Positions 10,508-22,880 of a DNA stretch of 64,000 nucleotides are shown here, one piece after another. The notes under the pieces were generated by a model, which worked only from the letters and a program-made list of their open reading frames with translations, ran no database searches and was not told the DNA's origin. Source of the stretch: Mactra quadrangularis (Eukaryota; Mollusca; Bivalvia; Venerida; Mactridae); assembly GCA_025267735.1 (NCBI GenBank), contig CM046303.1:40313380-40377379 (forward strand), given 5' to 3'. Position 1 is the first letter of the stretch. The number at the start of each line of letters is the position of its first letter. The translations under genes were made by a program, and so were the position numbers.

Positions 10508-10968
10508 TTTGGAACGATGTTATTTAACATCGTTCCAATGGTAACAAGAAAGTATAAGATTACTCTTTTCACGCTTCAACAATTTTCAACAAAGACAAAG
10601 AGGCGTAGTTCAAGCGTGAAACTCATTAACATCTCATTTAAATGTAATACAACGCTGGCTTGTGTTGTCGTTCTTGAAACTCTTCAGAAAAAGGGAGGTT
10701 ACTCTCAGGACATACAAATCTTGCAATGGAGACGGGACAGCTTAACCCGTAGACAACTCAACCCGTGACAACTGCAATGATTACTTGTTGGAGTAAAAAG
10801 GGCCTACGATGTTTTTGACAATGCATGTTATATGCGTAGCATAATTACATCATTCGATAGTAATAAACAATATTAAATGATCGTATTATATTATGTTACT
10901 TATGTCAATATATTAAGGACGATTTTGGTAGTTTTTGTGCGCACCGTTCTATGCATATCTAAAACACG
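10508..10968 (+). mobile_element. Hairpin-ended repeat element, copy 1
   Basis: It begins with a hairpin, TGGAACGATGTT-ATTT-AACATCGTTCCA-like, and runs to TGCATATCTAAAACACG. It aligns over most of its length, in reverse orientation, with 42330-43290. An 88-codon frame inside it has no recognised domain. Features that stand out are GGTTACTCTCAGGACATACA and an ACAACTCAACCCGTGACAAC block. Class is uncertain: a non-autonomous DNA transposon is likely. Confidence 0.75.
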
Positions 10969-10984
10969 GGGTGATACGAAAAAC

Positions 10985-11278
10985 CACACACCACACACAC
11001 ACCACTTTGTATAACATGATATAAGGCTTATTTTCGATTGTTTACCTGTTTTAAAGCCTAATTGTGGTATAAATTAACAGAAGTACATAAATTAATCAAT
11101 AATTAGATCGTAAAACGCGTTGGAAATTGTCATAGAAAATGTCATTCGATGTTCGTGTACACACCACACACACCACTTTGTATAACATGATATAAGGCTT
11201 ATTTTCGATTGTTTACCTGTTTTAAAGCCTAATTATGGTATAAATTAACAGAATTACATAAATTATCAATAATCAGTA
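10985..11278. repeat. 171-bp tandem duplication
   Basis: The segment from ACACCACTTTGTATAACATG through TTTACCTGTTTTAAAGCC to AATTAACAGAA-like occurs twice with a 171-bp offset (near 11001 and 11172). Each copy is preceded by a CACACA run, which probably mediated the duplication. Confidence 0.85.
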
Positions 11279-11906
11279 GATCCCTGGTCCAATCTCCAGT
11301 CATAGCAGGTTATATCAGTGTATGAAAACTTGATTTTAATATCACATTACATGCACAAAATGAGAAGTTGTCAGCTCCTTGTGGTTAAAGAAAATAGTCG
11401 AGAATAATCTTTAGTTCGGTGAGATGGCTACTGTACATGACCCTAAAATGTGTTGATGAAAATTAATTATTTGACTGGTTTATTTTGTTTGATAAAGTAA
11501 GATAAACCTTGGCATGAGCAAACCACTTGAGAAGTGCTATGATCTTGTTAAATTCTGCTAATTGATACTTAATACATTTTTTATAGATAATATTTATATT
11601 TTGACATAATTATATATTCTTTAATAAAAGAATAAGTTCAGGACATCGTTCCTCCAGCACTCCAGTGCTTTGATTTTATCTGTCTGTATGTTATACAATT
11701 CTATAACTTATATAAAATGTGTACATTGTAGATGTAAATACTTGGCAATAGAACACATGTTTCTGTTTTAATTACTCTCTAAACTGAATGCATATACAAA
11801 ATAGTCTTATAAGTTTATATGCTCTAAATGTATTCCATGTTAACATGTTTATCAAAATAAAAACATTGTTTTTGTATTTAGCCTCTGGCACGTACCATGT
11901 AAACTA

Positions 11907-12240
11907 CAGTACCCACCAAAAGTTTGGAGACATTTTCACTTTGTAAGCCTACTACATAGGTTTGAACACAAATTTAATCATCATTTTTAAAAAAAAAAAT
12001 TTAGTTTTTTTTTTAATTTTTGGTTATCATGATAATTATAACTGAGACTACAAAAAAAGCATCTTTTTTGTACAAAATAAATACAGTAAACATGGATTGG
12101 GAGGCTTCAGGATATCAGATGCTGAATCTTAAAGATGTATTGCATTCATGAAATTACAAATCATGATTCTACATCAATAATCATCAAAATTTAAGAATTG
12201 TAGTAAATTTTGTTTGTCTCCAAACTTTTGGTGGGTACTG
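11907..12240. mobile_element. Tc1/mariner-type MITE
   Basis: A 334-bp element with perfect 26-bp terminal inverted repeats starting CAGTACCCACCAAAAGTTTG, flanked on both sides by TA (11905-11906 and 12241-12242). TA duplication and this end sequence are typical of Tc1/mariner-type elements. The AT-rich interior has no transposase, so it is non-autonomous. Confidence 0.92.
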
Positions 12241-12569
12241 TATATTGTAACCCTATATATACAGAACTATACAATTGAATTAGGTAGTAAAACGTTTTAA
12301 AAATGTTTGCTTGTATATTGTACTATTATATGTCAAGCATACAAATTTTACTGGCCTAAAGACACGCTTGTCTTGTAACTCTCTATATATATATGTAAAT
12401 AACCAATGGTACCATATCTTTTATCTATTTCTCTATACCAGAATAGAATTTCATTTTTTATTCGCACGTTTTTTCTTTCACAAATTCGGAATATCCATTA
12501 AATACATTATTTTCCTTATTCAAGTCAAGCAGTAACGTAGCTTCAGTGATCTTATCTGAGGCACACAGA

Positions 12570-15470
12570 AGCTCGTTTATTGGTGTAACGTTGGGAGATA
12601 CAAGCTCGTTTATTGGTGTAAAGTTGGGAGATACAAGCTCGTTTATTGGTGTAACGTTGGGAGATACAAGCTCGTTTATTGGTGTAACGTTGGGAGATAC
12701 AAGCTCGTTTATTGGTGTAACGTTGGGAGATACAAGCTCGTTTATTGGTGTAACGTTGGGAGATACAAGCTCGTTTATTGGTGTAAAGTTGGGAGATACA
12801 AGCTCGTTTATTGGTGTAACGTTGGGAGATACAAGCTCGTTTATTGGTGTAACGTTGGGAGATACAAGCTCGTTTATTGGTGTAACGTTGGGAGATACAA
12901 GCTTGTTTATCTGTGTAACATTGGGAGATACAAGCTTGTTTATTGGTGTAAGGTTGAGAGATACAAGCTCATTTATTAGTGTAAGGTTGGGAGATACAAG
13001 CTCATTTATTGGTGTAAGGTTGGGAGATACAAGCTCGTTTATTGGTGTAAGGTTGAGAGATACAAGCTCATTTATTAGTGTTAGGTTGGGAGATACAAGC
13101 TCGTTTATTGGTGTAACATTGGGAGATACAAGCTCGTTTATTGGTGTAAGGTTGGGAGATACTAGCTCGTTTATTATTGTAAGGTTGGGAGATACAAGCT
13201 CGTTTATTGGTGTAAGGTTGGGAGATACAAGCTCTTTTATTGGTGTAAGGTTGGGATATACAAGCTCGTTTATTGGTGTAAGGTTGGTCGATACAAGCTC
13301 GTTTATCAGTGTAAGGTAGCTCGTTTATCGGTGTTACGTTGGGAGATACTAGCTCGTTTATTGGTGTAACGTTGGGAGATACAAGCTTGTTTATCTGTAT
13401 AACATTGGGAGATACAAGCTTGTTTATTGGTGTAAGGTTGAGAGATACAAGCTCATTTATTAGTGTAAGGTTGGGAGATACAAGCTCGTTTATTGGTGTA
13501 AGGTTGGGAGATACAAGCTCGTTTATTGGTGTAAGGTTGGGAGATACAAGCTTGTTTATTGGTGTAAGGTAGGGAGAAACAAGCTCGTTTATTGGTGTAA
13601 GGTTGGGAGATACAAGCTTGTTTATTGGTGTAAGGTTGGGAGATACAAGCTCATTTATTAGTGTAAGGTTGGGAGGTACAAGCTCGTTTATTGGTGTAAG
13701 GTTGGGATATACAAGCTCGTTTATTGGTGTAAGGTTGGACGATACAAGCTCGTTTATCAGTGTAAGGTAGCTCGTTTATCGGTGTTACGTTGGGAGATAC
13801 TAGCTCGTTTATTGGCATAAGGTTGGAATATACAAGCTCGTTTATTGGTGTACCGTTGGACGATATAAGCTCGTTTATCGGTGTAACGTTTGGAGATACT
13901 AGCTCATTTATTAGCGTAAGGTTGGACGATACAAGCTCGTTTATTGGTGTAAGGTTGGACGATGCAAGCTCGTTTATCGGTGTAAGGTTTGGAGATACAA
14001 GCTCGTTTATTGGTGTACAGTTGGGAGATACAAGCTCGTTTATCAGTGTGAGGTAGCTCATTTATCAGTGTAAAGTTAAGAGATACAATTTCGTTTATCG
14101 GTGTACTGTTGGGAGATACTAGCTCATTTATTGGTGTAAGGTTGGGAGATACAAGCTCGTTTATCGGTAAAAGGTTTGGAGATACAAGCTCGTTTTTCAG
14201 TGTAAGGTAGCTTGTTTATCGTTGTAAAGTTGGGAGATACAAGCTCGTTTATCGGTGCAACGTTGGGAGATACTAGCTCATTTATTGGTGTAAGGTTGGG
14301 ATATACATGCTCGTTTTTTGTTGTAAGGTTTGACGATACAAGCTCGTTTATCGGTGTACTGTTGGATGATACTAGCTTATTTATTGGTGTAAGGTTTGGA
14401 GATACAAGCTCGTTTATCGGTAAAAGGTTTGGAAATACAATCTCGTTTATCAGTGTAAGGTAGCTCGTTTATCAGAGTAAAGTTGGTAGATACAAGCTCG
14501 TTTATCAGTGTACTGTTGGGAGATACTAGCTTATTCATTGGTGTAAAGTTGGGAGATACAAGCTCGTTTATCGGTGTAAGGTTTGGAGATACAAGCTCGT
14601 TTACCAGTGTAAGATAGCTTGTTTATCGGTGTAAAGTTGGGAGATACGAGCTCGTTGATCGGTGTAACGTTGAGAGATACTAGCTCATTTATTGGTGTAA
14701 GGTTGGGAGATAAAGCTCGTTTATTGATGTAAGATTGAACGATACAAGCTTGTTTATCGGTGTAAGGTTGGGTGTTACAAGCTCGTTTATCGGTGTAAGA
14801 TTGGGAGTTACAAGCTCGTTTATTAGTGTAACTAGCTTGTTTATAGGTGTAACGATGGGAGATACAAGCTCGTTTATCAGTGGAAGTTAGCTTGTTTATC
14901 GGTGTAAGGTTTGGAGATACAAGCGCGTTTCTCGGTGTAAGGTTGAGAGATACAAGCTCGTTTATCCGTGTAAAGTAGCTCGTTTATCGGTGTAAAGTTG
15001 GGAGATTCAAGCTCGTTTATCGGTGTAACGTTGGGAGATACAAGCTCGTTTATCCGTGTAAAGTAGCTCGTTTATCGGTGTAAAGTTGGGAGATACAAGC
15101 TCGTTTATTGGCGTAACGTTGGGAGATACAATTTCGTTAATCGGTGTAACGTTGGGAGATACAAGCTCGTTTATCGGTGTAACGTTGGGAGATACAAGCT
15201 TGTTTATTGGTGTAAGGTTTGGAGATACAAGCTCGTTTATTAGTGTAAGGTTGGACGATACAAGCTCGTTTATCGGTTTACTGTTGGGAGATACTAGCTT
15301 ATTTATCGGTGTAAGGTTGGGAGATACAAGCTCATTAATCAGTGTAAAGTTTGGAGATACAAGCTCGTTTATCAGTGTAAGGTTGGGAGATACAAGCTCA
15401 TTTATCGGTGTAACGTTGGGAGATGCAAGTTCGTTTATCGTTGTAAAGTTGGGAGATTCACACACTTCCC
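12570..15470. repeat. 33-bp satellite, ~2.9 kb
   Basis: Nearly 90 copies of a 33-bp unit (GGGAGATACAAGCTCGTTTA plus TTGGTGTAACGTT). The first ten units are almost identical; later ones use ATCGG, ATCAG, AAGG or GACG variants. Because 33 is a multiple of three, both strands are open for long stretches: up to 257 codons on + reading GDTSSFIGVTL, and up to 174 on - reading NELVSPNVTPI. Shortened units (GTGTAAGGTAGCTCGTTTAT) near 13311, 13766, 14052, 14207, 14459, 14974 and 15058 lack part of a unit and introduce stops. A block at 12897-13340 recurs at ~13381-13790, so there is a higher-order level. Confidence 0.96.
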
Positions 15471-15742
15471 AGAATGGAATATCATCAGATTTTCCGGAGA
15501 CAATTGCAACCATGTATTTCATCTCTACCAAGTCAGAGTTAAAAGCAGTAACTCATGTTTTAGCTCTCGAATTTATTCTGATTTTATGTGAAGCCATAAC
15601 ATGGCCCATAATATATTCAATCAAAAATGAGAGGTGAGTTTAACGCGCTGAAAAAAAGTCTATCATTTATATGACCAACATATTGTTGGTTATGTCATAC
15701 TGTATGAAATCACTTACTTATCAAGTATTTCCCCCCTTTTTG

Positions 15743-15838
15743 GTTGAGTTTAACGCCGTAGCAACGCATTGTAGAAAAGACATATAATAGTGGTTAGTCA
15801 ACCTACCCCTTATTCCTGGATAGACTAAATATGATTTC
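15743..15838 (-). mobile_element. SINE 3'-end fragment
   Basis: TGAGTTTAACGCCGTAGCAA through TCAACCTACCCCTTATTCCTGG matches the 3' body of the SINE at 9871-10172 in reverse. The tRNA head is missing. The remainder of 15640-17560 is AT-rich DNA in which I see no gene. Confidence 0.75.
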
Positions 15839-17559
15839 TACAAGTACTTACGATAGATAATTATTGTATTAGTCCTATATATAAAACCGTCCGTAACTTA
15901 TTTTTCATTTGGACATTGTTTCTGCGCTGTAACAGAATAATGTCCCAATTGAAATGAGTTACAAAGGGTTTTAAATATAGAACTTATATTTTATGTGATT
16001 ATTGCGCGACAAGATACCATCTACTAAGCTCCGTATGAAGCCTTAAAGGTTATTGATTTACGCATTTATTTTAACATAAAGGATGTTGTGATTCTAATAA
16101 TCATCGCATACATCTAATTATGATGACAGAAATATGCCATCATATCTAATTAATTATGTAAGATATAGTTATTTATACTTTTACGTCCCAAAATTATCAT
16201 CAGAATAAAGACGTAGATAAATCCAGTAAAAGAATCATGTTTTAAAGCGTTGGTACTAAATAGCTTAGTGTTTGAATTGGTTTAAAACATACATACTGTA
16301 CTTTGATGAAACATTTACATACGTAAGATATATACATGTATTTTATGTTTAGTTAGTTATGATATAGTGTGTGCGTATATTTTTAGATTACAGTTATGCA
16401 CCGTTGTATTTTATAAACAGTATGTAAACATTCTCAATTTGTGTCAAGTTGGATAAAAACGTAGAGAGATTTGATTTCCTTCATTTTAATGGATTTATAC
16501 CAGAGTGTTAGAGTGTTAGTCGGTCATTCTTTTATGCACATTTAACAGGTAGTTATAATCTTCATATGTTGTTAATATTGTAGGCATGTATTCTACTTTT
16601 ATGTGAATTCATGTAGGTGCACATTTTGTCTTAATCTAACGATCAATCATCGAATTTCTTTCATTACAAAATTAGATTGTGAAGGTTAAATTAAAATTCA
16701 ATGTAACACATCTCTGCTGTATAACCATTGTTGCTGAAACATTTTGTAGTTGTAAAACTAGTTTTTCAAGAAGTTAGCTCACTGATGCTTGAAATGATGT
16801 ATCTACTATAAAATGTGGTTCCACGTCGGTCACTTAAGGTAGAATATTATATGATTGCGTTAAAGTTGTTTATAAATCAATATCGTTTTAACCTCTGATG
16901 AACCCATGATTGTTTACAGATTACCAAATGAAATTTATCGTCTGATATAACAAATATTTTCTCGTACATTATGCAGATTATACTGGAATTATCCGACTGT
17001 TTCAGAATCGTAATAAATTCTAGGTATACAATCTGAAAACATTAATCAAATACACCACGTGTACAACTATCTAACCATCAACATATTTACACAGCTCATG
17101 ATGGTGTACTACCGTCAAACATCTATATATTGATCATTGTTTTAACATAATTGTGTAAACTTAATAACATTCATAGTCGGAACAAGTCTGGAGGTCAGGT
17201 GTCCCGAACTCTCAAAATGCTCACATAACATTAATTTGAAGTAAAAATACAAGCGTATTGATATGTGTGGATTGCTTAGATAAAAATCTTTAATCATCCA
17301 CGAATTGTTAGCAGTTTATCTTATAAAACATCTAACAAATATGACAACAGCTGTGACAACCTATGTATTATCTTTTATTTTAAATGGCACATTTAGACAT
17401 GTATTGTTTAACCTTAAATCTAAATTATTTAAGATAGCATTAATGTCTGACCTGTTTTAATCAGTACAAGATGTCTTTGATGTCAAGATAGAGACCAAAC
17501 TGAGATATATAAATGTAAAAAACACAGAATCTCGTACTGAATAACCACTGAACCAATTC

Positions 17560-18985
17560 CTCACAAAGACAACTGAACAAAACAACACACAAAGATAACT
17601 GAACAAAATAACACATAAAGAAACTGATCAATACAACACATGAAGATACTGATCAAAACAACACATGAAGATAACTTACAAAACAACACATGAAGGTTAA
17701 CTGATCAAAACAACACATGAAGATAACTGACAAAACAACACATGAAGATAACTGACAAAACAACACATGAAGGTTAACTGATCAAATAACACATGAAGAT
17801 ACTGATCAAAACAACACATGAAGATAACTTACAAAACAACACATGAAGATAACTTACAAAACAACACATGAAGATACTGATCAAAACAACACATGAAGAT
17901 AACTTACAAAACAACACATGAAGATACTGATCAAAACAACACATGAAGATAACTGACAAAACAACACATGAAGATACTGATCAAAACAACACATGAAGAT
18001 AACTGACAAAACAACACATGAAGATACTGATCAAAACAACACATGAAGATAACTGACAAAACAACACATGAAGATACTGATCAAAACAACACATGAAGAT
18101 AACTGACAAAACAACACATGAAGATACTGATCAAAACAACACATGAAGATACTGATCAATACAACACATGAAGATAACTGACAAAACAACACATGAAGAA
18201 ACTGATCAATACAACACATGAAGATACTGAACAATACAGCACATGAAGATAACTGACAAAACAACACATGAAGATAGTGATCAATACAACACATGAAGAT
18301 ACTGATCAATACAACACATGAAGATAACTGACAAAACAACACATGAAGATACTGATCAAAACAACGCATGAAGGTTAACTGATCAAAACAACACATGAAG
18401 ATAACTGACAAAACAACACATGAAGATACTGATCAAAACAACACATGAAGATAACTGACAAAACAACACATGAAGATACTGATCAAAACAACGCATGAAG
18501 GTTAACTGATCAAAACAACACAATAAAGATTAACTGGTCAAAACAACACATGAAGATTAACTGATCAAATCAACACATGAAGATTAACTGGTCAAAACAA
18601 CACATGAATATATTGATCAAAACAACACACGAAGACAACTGAACAAAACAACACATGAATTCAAATGAACAAAACAACACATGAATACAAATGAACAAAA
18701 CAACACATGAAAATAACTGAACAAAACAATACATGAAGACAAATTAACAAAGCAACACATGAATACAAATGAACAAAACAATACATGAGGACAACTGAAC
18801 AAAACAACACATGAAGATAACGGGTCAAATCAACACATGAATACAACTTAACAAAACAACACACGAAGACAACTGAACAAAACAACACATGAAGATAACT
18901 GACAAAACAACACATGAATCAACCGAACAAAATAACACATGATGTTAACTGAACAAAAGAACACGAAGATAACTGAACAAAACAA
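17560..18985. repeat. 25-bp satellite with alternating units
   Basis: About 55 copies of a 25-bp unit of two kinds, AACACATGAAGATACTGATC and AACACATGAAGATAACTGAC (each with AAAACA). They alternate through 17.9-18.5 kb to make a ~50-bp higher-order repeat. Units right of ~18600 are more diverged (GAATACAAATGAAC, GAAGACAACTGAAC). On the minus strand it reads as repeats of MCCF/SSCVVL-like residues, a by-product of composition. Confidence 0.95.
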
Positions 18986-18997
18986 CATATGAAGACA

Positions 18998-19900
18998 GTA
19001 GTAAACTACCCTCAGATTGGCGAAGCGCAAACACATCCCCTGTCTTCAAGAAGAGTGACTTACACCTTGCCGAAAAGTATCGTCTATTCTCCCATCCATT
19101 AGCCTCCTGTAAACATCTCGAGCATATTATCCGCAAGCACACCCTCTACCACCTTGAACAAAACTACATTTTTACGTCACTTAACCACGGTTTCAGATCA
19201 GGCTACATATGATTAGCTTAACCAACTACTTTACCAACAGAACCATGAGAGTAGAAGTAGATGGTGAACAATTTGAACCAGTCATGGTAGACCCCGCGTT
19301 TCACAAGATACTGTTCTCGGACCACAAGCCTTACTCTGTCATATACATCGACGTACCAGACTGTGTGAAATGACTAAAATCAACTGTCTGAGTCTTCGCT
19401 GATGACTGTCTTTTATACTAGCAAATTAAAACCAGAAAATAGCATCTCCAATTACAAACAGACCTACAATAACGGATGATTATAAGTAAAAAGACCATGG
19501 CTACATCATCAGGATGTTAAAGCAATTTGAGCTACCTCCACTAAAAGACAGAAGGAAAATGACACGATTGACATTCTTCTTCTAGGTGACTGAGGGGCTG
19601 GTGCCAGCAATGCCCACCGATACCTTTCTGACGCATCTATTCGTGGAAAACGCCTTAATTAAATCTAAGAAATTAGACAATTACATGGTAAAGACATTGT
19701 AGAAAATCAAGTAATTTATCATCTTAAAGTGCTTTTACCTACGTCCTCAAAAAGTGACCAATTTAAACATTCATTCTTTTCTAAGAGTATAAGTGATTGA
19801 AATAACTTAGACAGTGTCGTTGTGTGTGCAGAGACAGTACAGAGCTTTATAAACGGCTTTCTTACAGTGCTACTATCTTAGCCGCTCCTCTGCCCAGCTG
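18998..19900 (+). pseudogene. Decayed LINE reverse transcriptase relic
   Basis: Several frames keep LINE signatures. LPSDWRSANTSPVFKKSD and EKYRLFSHPLASCKHLEHII (RT fingers region) appear near 19008-19130, and LNHGFRSG near 19180. VFADDCLLY (the catalytic FADD box) lies near 19396-19425, and a C-terminal FKHSFFSKSISD-stop-NNL with ETVQSF near 19755-19850. Stops and frame changes separate all of these, and large parts of the palm domain are missing. The left edge directly abuts the 25-bp satellite. The stretch 19900-20590 after it shows no gene. Confidence 0.8.
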
Positions 19901-20596
19901 CGTACATACCGGAAGGTTCTGCATTGTATTCATTCAGACTCAGATTCTTAAATGGTTAACAAATATAATAATATGTATCTAAGTCTAAAAATGTTGAGAT
20001 ACTTGGAAATGACAAATTGTTCAAGAATTTGTGAGAACATTTTTTTTTCATTGTACCAAAGGTTCAAACTTCAATATTGTATTTAGCACAAACATAATAG
20101 TTTTTTGCCAATACAATATGTACAGTTTGAAAAAGAGAAACAAACAAGCAAGCATACGTGCATGATGAAAGGGGAAAAAGAGAAAAACATGTATATGTTA
20201 AATGAAGGAGAAAAAAAGTTATTTACATAGAAAAAAGTTAACACGTTAATAATACTCTTATTTTTCTCTTTGTCAATTAGCCTGTAGGTGCTAGAACTCT
20301 ATTATAATTTCAACTAAACATGTTCCATAAACAAACAAATATCAGAGTAATAGTAGAAAAATATAGTAGAGGGAAAGATAGTCTTATTGAATAAGATGAT
20401 ATACTGTAACGGTGTATAAATACACAGTAATATGATAAACATTTCTTTTTTTGATAGGAGACATTTAAAACATACTCTTAGATATATTTAAATAAGTAAA
20501 TTCAACAAGTGTCCTCGTAAAACATGATTTCAGAAACTTGTTTGATGAGATATTAAAATGTAATCATTAAAATGTAAACTGTATTCATTCATTCAT

Positions 20597-20669
20597 TGAT
20601 ATTCATTAACAATAAAATCAGTGAAGGCTAAAGTATAGCCTTCACTGATTTTATTGTTAATGAATATCA
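20597..20669. repeat. Perfect 34-bp hairpin
   Basis: Arms 20597-20630 and 20636-20669 are perfect reverse complements (TGATATTCATTAACAATAAA at the left end, GTGAAGGCTA at the inner end) around a 5-nt loop AAGTA. Both strands contain AATAAA in the stem. It could be a small fold-back element. Confidence 0.93.
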
Positions 20670-20814
20670 CAGACATTTTACATTATTTATATAGGTACTC
20701 ATTGTATAGTTTATGTACATGTTGACAGACCATGTATATTAAGTAATATATTTACATATCTTTATTATGATCTAACATTATAAATGTACGATACGATATC
20801 GTGATGAAGGTCAT

Positions 20815-21060
20815 ATGCGGATCTAGCGGCCCCCGGAATTTCCAAAATGTACCTGTCCATTACGTATTTCTTGAATGTAAGTCATTTTTAAGTAGCATAA
20901 AGCAATTTTTCTCAGTGCGTAACATAGGTTTAATGGTTTTGTTGTTTTTATTATTAATATGTTGCATGATTCTGCAAAATGTGTATAATGTGGTTCGAAA
21001 GTTTGGACCCCCATAAAAAATCTATGACCCCCCTAGAAAAGATTCCTGGATCCGCCCCTG
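20815..21060. mobile_element. GCGGATC-ended MITE, copy 1
   Basis: The left end ATGCGGATCTAGCGG and the right end CTGGATCCGCCCCTG are inverted repeats. The interior words GGAATTTCC, AATGTACCTGT, AGCAATTTTTCT and TTATTATTAATATGTTGC recur in the same order at 34676-34902. Ends of this kind occur in hAT-like elements, but I cannot find a clear 8-bp target duplication. Confidence 0.75.
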
Positions 21061-21220
21061 TAGGTTATTTTAATCGAAACTTTGTTTTCCTCAATTAGAT
21101 GTCCACCTCAGAAGATCAGATCTAACACTAAAAAGAAAGAACAGTCAAAACCGTAACACTTTCTTCATTTATAGCTCTATGAAACAACACTATAAAATAC
21201 CAAGTTAAATTAATAAACAG

Positions 21221-21658
21221 TAGAAATGAGACGATACAGTCATCACACGATACTATGCGTATCGATACAAAAGGAGAAGATATGACTATTTACGATACGA
21301 TACGACACGATACGGGTACATGTAGTAATTGTAAAATTACAAACATTTGCATTCTTTTATTTATGATCATGGGTGTCCAAGGGTTGAGTTGTCTCTATCT
21401 GCGGATTAAGTTATCCAAACTTTTGGCTGAGACGTCCACTGGTTAATTTGTCCACGGGTTTAGTTGTACCTGACCCGTTTTACAAACAGCCACAGAGATC
21501 ATATTTCTTGAGCGAATACGGCAACCTGACTAATACTGAAAATACAGCGACTTCCACTGATTGTGAATCGCCTATCGCGATATATCGTGCTTGGCCACTA
21601 TACGTATCGTGGACCGAGGTATCGATATACAGTGTATCGCCATATCTTCTCATCCCTA
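21221..21658. mobile_element. hAT-type MITE rich in CGATA words
   Basis: A 438-bp element from TAGAAATGAGACGATA to TATCTTCTCATCCCTA (inverted ends). Flanks are ATAAACAG (21213-21220) and ATAAAAAG (21659-21666), matching at 7 of 8 positions, the hAT target size. Subterminal DNA is dense in CGATACG/CGTATCG words, which are plausible transposase-binding repeats. Two overlapping short open frames look accidental. Confidence 0.8.
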
Positions 21659-22532
21659 ATAAAAAGACACTTAATACTGTATACATGTATAACCATTGAG
21701 CGGAACATACAGACATTCAATATACTAATGTTTCATCATGTACATCAAAAAGGAGTAAGATCCTTGTTATAAGTTAGACAACTTTGAACTCTGGTTTACA
21801 GTAATATTTTATTTAACAACTTACCATTCGTTTATGATACAAATGTGGATCGAAGTCATAGACTTTAAACTTTTTTTTACGAACTCATGACTATAAAAAA
21901 ACATAGACCATAGTACGAGCTACGTATTTGTATCGTCGCAATGCTTAGCTGTTTTATACTGGTGTCGAAACTTAAAAGAGTAACTTCATTTAAATCACGT
22001 TTTAAGCAACACGCTATACAACTACCGAAGTATACCAAATATCTCAATTAAAGATCCTGTCAAATAACACTTAAAACGTTAAATATATGATAATAGATTG
22101 TATTGTTATAGACAGACAGTGAATCTATTTAAAGTAATCTGAAAATATATGTTTAAGATTAGTGTTGAGTTCATGTCGTAATTACATATCATTATAATTC
22201 GTATTAATAAAACATGAAAACATAATTCTTAATATACATGTAAGAATATGATCAAATGGTTCGTCTGAATTTCTAGTTTTTTGTAATAACAAACAGTATA
22301 TAGCCTTTTAACTGCTGGTCGATAATACATACATGTACAACTTTAACTTAAAAGCATCGTTTTTACTCAACAACTTTGTATGCTTGATCAAGACAGTTTT
22401 AGTGTGTTGCATTTTTGTTTAATTTAACTCTTGCTAGCTAACACCATAGCTAGCATCTAGGGTTTAAATAGACAAAACGGTATTGAACTGCCAACACATA
22501 CAATCCATCGTCGGCAAGCACAGTATTTTTTT

Positions 22533-22880
22533 CCGTTATACTTTATACCGTACGTACCGTGAGCAATTTGACTGGCGAAATCTCGTTTTCATGAATATGT
22601 ATGAAGCAGGGGAGAACAATCTTCTTCCAATGAAATCGCATGTTACAATTAAATACTCTTCAATAACATTGTCATATAATGGGATTTTCTTACTTAAAAT
22701 GATAACATACACGCATGTTTATTTTCTCATTTTGAATGGTAAACCAAACCTTAGATTTAAAATGTTATTTCATTGGCTAGTTTTCCGCAGTGGTTTCCTT
22801 GCGGAACCAATGAAACTGCCTGTTTGATTATTCATGAATACGAGATTTTCTTAACCAAATGTCCCACGGTACATAACGCT
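22533..22880. mobile_element. Probable TIR element upstream of copy B
   Basis: The left block CCGTTATAC, then TACCGTGAGCAATTTG, then AAATCTCGTTTTCATGAAT is matched in reverse by ATTCATGAATACGAGATTTT, CCAAATGTCCCACGGTA and CATAACG at the right. An inner hairpin (CATTGGCTAGTTTTCCGC with GCGGAACCAATG) sits near 22770-22812. The rest of 21667-23978 is AT-rich and may hold the copy B promoter and a 5' non-coding exon, which I cannot place. Confidence 0.55.

Noticed and set aside
11639..11655. Third copy of the GGAACGATGT hairpin element (ACATCGTTCCTCC)
   Set aside because: Only one half of the stem is present and no further alignment to the element was found.
12546..13319. 257-codon open frame read as a repeat protein (GDTSSFIGVTL units)
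   Set aside because: It is a consequence of a 33-bp satellite without in-frame stops. The opposite strand is equally open, shortened units add stops, and there is no promoter or splice context.
18031..18411. Cys-rich minus-strand repeat protein
   Set aside because: By-product of the 25-bp satellite; composition and stops follow the unit, and neighbouring units shift frame.
12570..18985. CRISPR arrays
   Set aside because: Repeats are contiguous without unique spacers, and the surroundings are eukaryotic with introns and no cas genes.
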